Shown piece after piece: positions 14,274 to 17,518 of a DNA stretch of 17,518 nucleotides. The notes under the pieces were generated by a model, which was given only the letters and a program-made list of their open reading frames with translations, was not told where the DNA came from and made no database searches. Source of the DNA: Trebonia sp. Its GTDB lineage: Bacteria; Actinomycetota; Actinomycetes; Streptosporangiales; Streptosporangiaceae. Position 1 is the stretch's first letter, and each line of letters starts with the position of its first letter. Location: contig JASHPP010000313.1 of NCBI GenBank assembly GCA_030038035.1, positions 1 through 17,518 on the forward strand, written 5' to 3'. The position numbers and the translations under genes are program-made.

Positions 14274-17089
14274 CCGAACTCCTCCGGGTACAGCAGGCTG
14301 CCGATCAGGTCGACCGTCTCGGGGGCCGCGCCGTGGCGGCGGCGGATGATGTCGGCGATCAGCCCCGTCCAGCCGGTCTGGTGGCTGGCACCGAGCCCGG
14401 CGCCGTTATCGCCGTGGAAGTACTCGTTGAAGGCGATGTTGTCCCGCCAGCGCGGGTCGTGCTGCAGCCGGTCCTGCCAGCCGAAGCAGGGCCGCCGCCC
14501 GTCCGGGCCGCGGGTGAAGATGGAGATCAGCCTGCCCCGCAGGTCGTCGGCGATCTCGTCAAGCGTCCACTGCTCGCCCGATCCCGTCGGGTACTCCACG
14601 GTGAGCTCGTCGCCGAAGTACTTGTGATACCGCTGCAGGCAGCTGATCACCAGGTAGTTCAGCGGGAACCAGATCGGCCCGCGCCAGTTGGAGTTGCCGC
14701 CGAACATCGACGTGGTCGACTCGGCCGGCTCGTAGTCGATCGTCGCGGTCGCGCCGTCCAGGTGCAGCACGTAGGGCTGCTCCCTGTGCACGGCGCTCAG
14801 CGAGCGCAGGCCGTACGGGGACAGGAACTTCTGCTCGTCGAACAGCGACCGGAACAGGGCGAGCAGCCGCTCCGTCCCGACCACGCTGAGCAGCAGGTGC
14901 TCGTGGTCCGCCACGCCCCGCAGCAGGCCCTGCTCCCGCAGCTTGGCGGCGTCGGACAGGCCCTGCCTGTCGAGGAAGTCCGCGAACTGCTTGCCGAACT
15001 TCATCGCGTTCTTCATCATCGCCTCGTCGACGACCGTGACGGCGAGCAGCGGGATCATGCCGACCATGGACCTGGCCTTGACCGGGAAGACGGCGCCGCT
15101 CGGCAGGCTCAGCCGGTCGTAGAACATGCCGTCGTCGTCGTTCCACAGCTCCTGGCCCTCAAGCGCGTCGGTGATCGCTGCGTAGTGCTCGAGGAACTTG
15201 AGCACCAGGTCGGCCCCCTGGCGGCGGCCGTTGAGCCGCAGCAGCGAGGCGGTCACGGCCATCGACAGCGCGTAGAAGGCCATCCAGCCGGTCGCGTCGG
15301 ACTGTTCGAGCACGGCGCCCGGCGGCAGGTGGGACCGGTCGATGGGGCCGATGTTGTCAAGGCCGAGGAAGCCGCCCTCGAACAGGTTGTTGCCCCGCAG
15401 GTCTTCCCTGTTCACCCACCAGGTGAAGTTGACGAGCAGCTTGTCGAAGATCCGGGACAGGAAGTCGAGGTCGCGCCCGCCGTCCAGGGCGAAGACCTCA
15501 AGCGCGGCCCACGCCTGCACCGGCGGGTTCACGTCCCCGAAATCCCATTCATAGGCAGGCAGCGCGCCGTTGGGGTGCTGGAACCATTCCCGGCACAGCA
15601 CGATCAGCTGGTACTTGGCGAACCCGGGATCGACGTGCGCGAGCGTCACGCAGTGGAATGCCAGGTCCCAGGCCGCGAACCAGGGGTACTCCCACTTGTC
15701 CGGCATCGACATGATGTCGAACGCGTCGAAGTTCCGCCACCGCGCGTTCCTGTTCAGGCCGCGGTCCGGGGGCGGGGGCGGCTGCGCCGGGTCCCCGTCG
15801 AGCCACGTGGCCACGTCGTAGTTGTAGAACTGCTTGCCCCACAGCATCCCGGCGAAGGCCTGGCGCATGACGATGGCCTCGTCGGCCGTGGCGCCTGCTG
15901 GGGCGAGCGCCGCGTAGAACTCGTCGGCCTCGGCCTGCCGCAGCGTGAGGGCGGCGTCGAAATCTTCCCCGAACGGATCGGGCGCCTGTCCCTGGGCCTG
16001 TCCCTGTCCCTGGGCCTGGGCCTGTCCCTGTCCCTGGGCCTGGGCCTGTCCCTGGTCCTGGGCCTGGTCCTGGTCCTGGGCCTGCGCGGGACGGAGCCGG
16101 AGCCGGATCTCCGCGGTGGCGCCCGGCTGCACGGTCAGCTCGTACCAGAACGAGCACTTGGTGCCGGTCAGGGCGGGGTTGACGGTGGCCGCGCCGGAGA
16201 CCACGTGGTCGTTGATGCCGTCCTTCGGGTACGGCGTTGCCGCGGCGCAGCCCCACAGGCGCTCGGTGTTGCTCTCGTTCTCGCAGAACAGCAGCCGCGG
16301 GGCCGTGCCGTCCGGCGCGCCGGCGGCGAGGAGCTCCAGCGTGCCGAGGAAGGGGTGCTCGATGCGGACGGCAGGCGGCGCCCCCTCCCGCTTCTTGCTG
16401 TTATCGGCCGCCTCGAGGACTGGCTTCGGCGCGTCGTCGTCCCAGGACCAGGTGTTGCGGAACCACGCGGTCGGCAGCACGTGCACCGTGTCGGCCTCCG
16501 GGCCCGCGTTAGTCACGCTGATCACGATCAGCAGGTCGGTGGGATCCGCCTTGGCATACCTGACCTCGGCGACCCAGTACCTGTCGTGGTCGAAGATCCC
16601 GGTGTCCAGGATCTCGTACTCGGGGCTGCGCCTGTCCCTGCGGGAGTTTTCCAGCCGCAGCTTGTCGTAGGGGAAGGCCGCCTGCGGGTAGTGGTAACGC
16701 CACCGGTTCCAGGCGTGGCTGGGCAGCGAGTCCAGGTACCACCAGTGCTCCTTGACGTCCTCGCCGTGGTTGCCCTCCGGCCCGGTCAGCCCGAACAGGC
16801 GCTCCTTCAGGTAGGGGTCGCGGCCGTTCCACAGGGCCAGCCCGAGGCAGAGCCGCTGCTCCACGTCGCAGAACCCGGCGAGCCCGTCCTCGCCCCACCG
16901 GTAGGCCCGGGACCGGGCGTGGTCGTGCGGCAGGTAGTTCCACGCGTCGCCGTCGTCGCTGTAGTCCTCGCGTACCGTGCCCCATTGCCGTTCGCTGACG
17001 TAGGGTCCCCACGTGTACCAGGGGCTGGCCTGCTTGAGCCCGTCTTCGAGCTTCCCGAAGCCGGCTACCCTGTCGCCTTCAGCGGTCAT
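14270..17089 (-). CDS. GH63-like (MGH1-like) glycosidase, substrate unknown
   Basis: A 939-residue cytoplasmic enzyme (no signal peptide) of the GH63/mannosylglycerate-hydrolase-like (alpha/alpha)6-barrel group, often annotated simply glucosidase. N-terminal hallmarks are [18 protein letters not shown] (27-44) and [13 protein letters not shown] (63-75), then [15 protein letters not shown] (106-120). The barrel contains [10 protein letters not shown] (471-480), where Asp475 is the likely general acid, NPPVQAWA (521-528), [10 protein letters not shown] (573-582) and [16 protein letters not shown] (797-812), ending with [17 protein letters not shown] (891-907). A Gln-X repeat insert (about 336-368) lies before the barrel. 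ATG 17089 has no Shine-Dalgarno site but a -10-like TAGCGT six bases upstream. The stop overlaps the treX start (ATGA), so translation is coupled. A glucan or glucoside substrate linked to glycogen/trehalose metabolism is inferred. Confidence 0.82.
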   Translation of the reverse strand: MTAEGDRVAGFGKLEDGLKQASPWYTWGPYVSERQWGTVREDYSDDGDAWNYLPHDHARSRAYRWGEDGLAGFCDVEQRLCLGLALWNGRDPYLKERLFGLTGPEGNHGEDVKEHWWYLDSLPSHAWNRWRYHYPQAAFPYDKLRLENSRRDRRSPEYEILDTGIFDHDRYWVAEVRYAKADPTDLLIVISVTNAGPEADTVHVLPTAWFRNTWSWDDDAPKPVLEAADNSKKREGAPPAVRIEHPFLGTLELLAAGAPDGTAPRLLFCENESNTERLWGCAAATPYPKDGINDHVVSGAATVNPALTGTKCSFWYELTVQPGATAEIRLRLRPAQAQDQDQAQDQGQAQAQGQGQAQAQGQGQAQGQAPDPFGEDFDAALTLRQAEADEFYAALAPAGATADEAIVMRQAFAGMLWGKQFYNYDVATWLDGDPAQPPPPPDRGLNRNARWRNFDAFDIMSMPDKWEYPWFAAWDLAFHCVTLAHVDPGFAKYQLIVLCREWFQHPNGALPAYEWDFGDVNPPVQAWAALEVFALDGGRDLDFLSRIFDKLLVNFTWWVNREDLRGNNLFEGGFLGLDNIGPIDRSHLPPGAVLEQSDATGWMAFYALSMAVTASLLRLNGRRQGADLVLKFLEHYAAITDALEGQELWNDDDGMFYDRLSLPSGAVFPVKARSMVGMIPLLAVTVVDEAMMKNAMKFGKQFADFLDRQGLSDAAKLREQGLLRGVADHEHLLLSVVGTERLLALFRSLFDEQKFLSPYGLRSLSAVHREQPYVLHLDGATATIDYEPAESTTSMFGGNSNWRGPIWFPLNYLVISCLQRYHKYFGDELTVEYPTGSGEQWTLDEIADDLRGRLISIFTRGPDGRRPCFGWQDRLQHDPRWRDNIAFNEYFHGDNGAGLGASHQTGWTGLIADIIRRRHGAAPETVDLIGSLLYPEEFG
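15985..16086. repeat. hexanucleotide tandem repeat (17 units) encoding a Gln-X tract
   Basis: Seventeen consecutive 6-base units lie in tandem, all beginning CCTG: mostly CCTGTC, CCTGGG or CCTGGT, with a final CCTGCG. On the minus strand each encodes Gln plus Ala, Asp or Gly, giving a (Q-A/D/G) tract at residues about 336-368 of the GH63-like enzyme. Higher-order CCTGTC-CCTGTC-CCTGGG-CCTGGG blocks recur, pointing to recent duplication by slippage. The frame is preserved whatever the copy number. Confidence 0.9.
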
Positions 17090-17106
17090 GGCGATACGCT
17101 ATCGCC
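17090..17106. promoter_or_regulatory. -10 TAGCGT within a palindrome abutting the glycosidase start codon
   Basis: GGCGATA (17090-17096) and TATCGCC (17100-17106) are perfect 7-base arms around CGC, immediately next to ATG 17089. On the minus strand TAGCGT (17101-17096) is a TANNNT -10 element six bases before the ATG, so the transcript could be leaderless. A protein bound to the palindrome would block this promoter. No -35 is evident. Confidence 0.45.
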
Positions 17107-17416
17107 CCATTTGTCCTCAGGTGCGATCCTGGTGGCCAAATCCCCGGCTCTGGCGCGGATAGCGGGGATCACGCCCGTACCGGATGCCCGGTCAGCACAT
17201 GCTGTTCCCGGTCCGCGGCGATCCTCGCGGTATGTTCGGGGTTTGTGCTGGTATAACGACGCGAACCCGGAACATATCGCGGCGGCGGCTGGCCGGCATC
17301 GCCGATGTGGTTAAGCGGAGTCCTCGCGGTCCGCGCCGGCTGTACTATGCGGCTGGGATTTGCGCGCGCATGGTCAGGTTTGTCCCCATCTGGGCTCGGC
17401 TCTGTCGAGGGCAGCT
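17107..17416. other. gene-free region with several inverted repeats
   Basis: No coding frame with a ribosome-binding site is visible between the glycosidase and SRPBCC genes. The stretch holds the inverted repeat ATCCCCG (17140-17146) / CGGGGAT (17163-17169), the small dyad CAGCA-CA-TGCTG near 17195, and a long hairpin at 17225-17282. GCGATCCT occurs twice in direct orientation (near 17124 and 17218). A possible -10 for the rightward SRPBCC gene is TACTAT (17343-17348). I looked for a tRNA and found none. Confidence 0.5.
17225..17282 (+). ncRNA. 58-base hairpin, possible structured RNA or 5' regulatory element
   Basis: Positions 17225-17247 pair with 17260-17282 over 23 bp around a 12-base loop (CTGGTATAACGA). 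There is a single G-G mismatch (17238/17269), and several U-G wobbles exist only if the plus strand is transcribed. The arms repeat TATGTTC and GGGTT. No U-tract follows, so it is not a standard terminator. Whether it is transcribed is unknown; a protein-binding dyad is the alternative. Confidence 0.35.
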
Positions 17417-17518
17417 ATGTACTTGTTCGAATCCGAGGCAACGTTCGCGGCCGACCCGGACGCGGTCTGGAACGTGTGGACCGACGTGGCCGGCTGGCCC
17501 GAGTGGGATGTCAGCAAG
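17417..17518 (+). CDS. SRPBCC-family (START/polyketide-cyclase fold) protein, 5' end only
   Basis: The gene runs off the right edge after 34 codons. ATG 17417 has GAGGG about six bases upstream. The N-terminus, MYLFESEATFAADPDAVW followed by NVWTDVAGWPEWDVSK, is the classic first strand and helix pair of SRPBCC/Bet v1-like proteins: a short strand, then A(D/P)xxxVWxxWTDVxxWPxWD. These bind lipids, polyketides or other hydrophobic ligands, or act as cyclases/aromatases or Aha1-like factors. The fragment is too short to say which. It is divergent from the GH63-treX operon. Confidence 0.75.
   Translation, partial: MYLFESEATFAADPDAVWNVWTDVAGWPEWDVSK

Noticed and set aside
15985..16086. Possible CRISPR-like or satellite array
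   Set aside because: Units are contiguous 6-mers with no spacers, and they remain in frame within the glycosidase gene; a coding microsatellite explains them.
12213..17314. Very long open frames antisense to treX and to the GH63-like gene (about 800 and 990 codons), and a similar one antisense to treZ (900-2156)
   Set aside because: They are the expected by-product of strong GC3 bias: Val/Arg/Gly/Gln-rich sequence, no domains, no ribosome sites, and complementary to genes with complete catalytic motifs.
17280..17345. Possible tRNA-like segment in the gene-free stretch (TGGTTAAG and GC-rich arms)
   Set aside because: No acceptor stem, anticodon arm or T-loop consensus (GTTCRANNC) in the right register could be assembled.

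Overview
The window is very GC-rich. Third codon positions are almost all G or C, GTG starts are common and Shine-Dalgarno sites are GGAGG-like. Together with a heme farnesyltransferase, a DrrAB-type drug ABC transporter, an MTB12-like lipoprotein and the TreXYZ trehalose route, this points to an actinomycete (Actinomycetota). I cannot name the genus. No rRNA, tRNA, insertion sequence, integrase or CRISPR array is visible. It reads as ordinary chromosome rather than a mobile island.

Layout, left to right. (1) 1-95, minus: 5' end of a MetE-like (cobalamin-independent methionine synthase family) gene. (2) 324-4561, minus: treY and treZ, overlapping by 4 bases; the pair converts linear alpha-glucan to trehalose. 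(3) 4693-6717, plus: ctaB (heme O synthase), gntK (gluconokinase) and a stand-alone 83-residue Smr-domain protein. Each has a TAGNCT -10 element 6-7 bases before its GTG codon, so all three may have leaderless transcripts. (4) 6744-9490: a TetR-family repressor (minus) divergent from a drrA-drrB drug-export ABC pair (plus), with three evenly spaced 15-bp palindromic operators between them. (5) 9669-12126, plus: an MTB12-like lipoprotein, a 14-TM-type DHA2 MFS exporter and a small cysteine-containing membrane protein. (6) 11979-17089, minus: a GH63-like (MGH1-like) glycosidase translationally coupled to treX/glgX (glycogen debranching). (7) 17090-17416: a 327-base gene-free stretch rich in inverted repeats. 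(8) 17417-17518, plus: 5' end of an SRPBCC (START/cyclase-fold) gene.

Metabolic logic. TreX removes glycogen branches to give linear maltooligosaccharides. TreY turns the reducing end into a trehalosyl unit and TreZ releases trehalose. The GH63-like enzyme precedes and overlaps treX, so it probably acts on a related glucan or glucoside; its substrate cannot be read from sequence. The treX and treYZ blocks share a strand but are separated by about 7.4 kb of unrelated, mostly plus-strand genes.

I do not see a clear undescribed multi-gene system. The observations most worth following are a near-consensus parS (ParB-binding) sequence after drrB, the triple TetR operator, a 58-base hairpin before the SRPBCC gene, a hexanucleotide tandem repeat encoding a Gln-X tract inside the GH63-like enzyme, and the tail-to-tail antisense overlap of treX with the small membrane protein gene.
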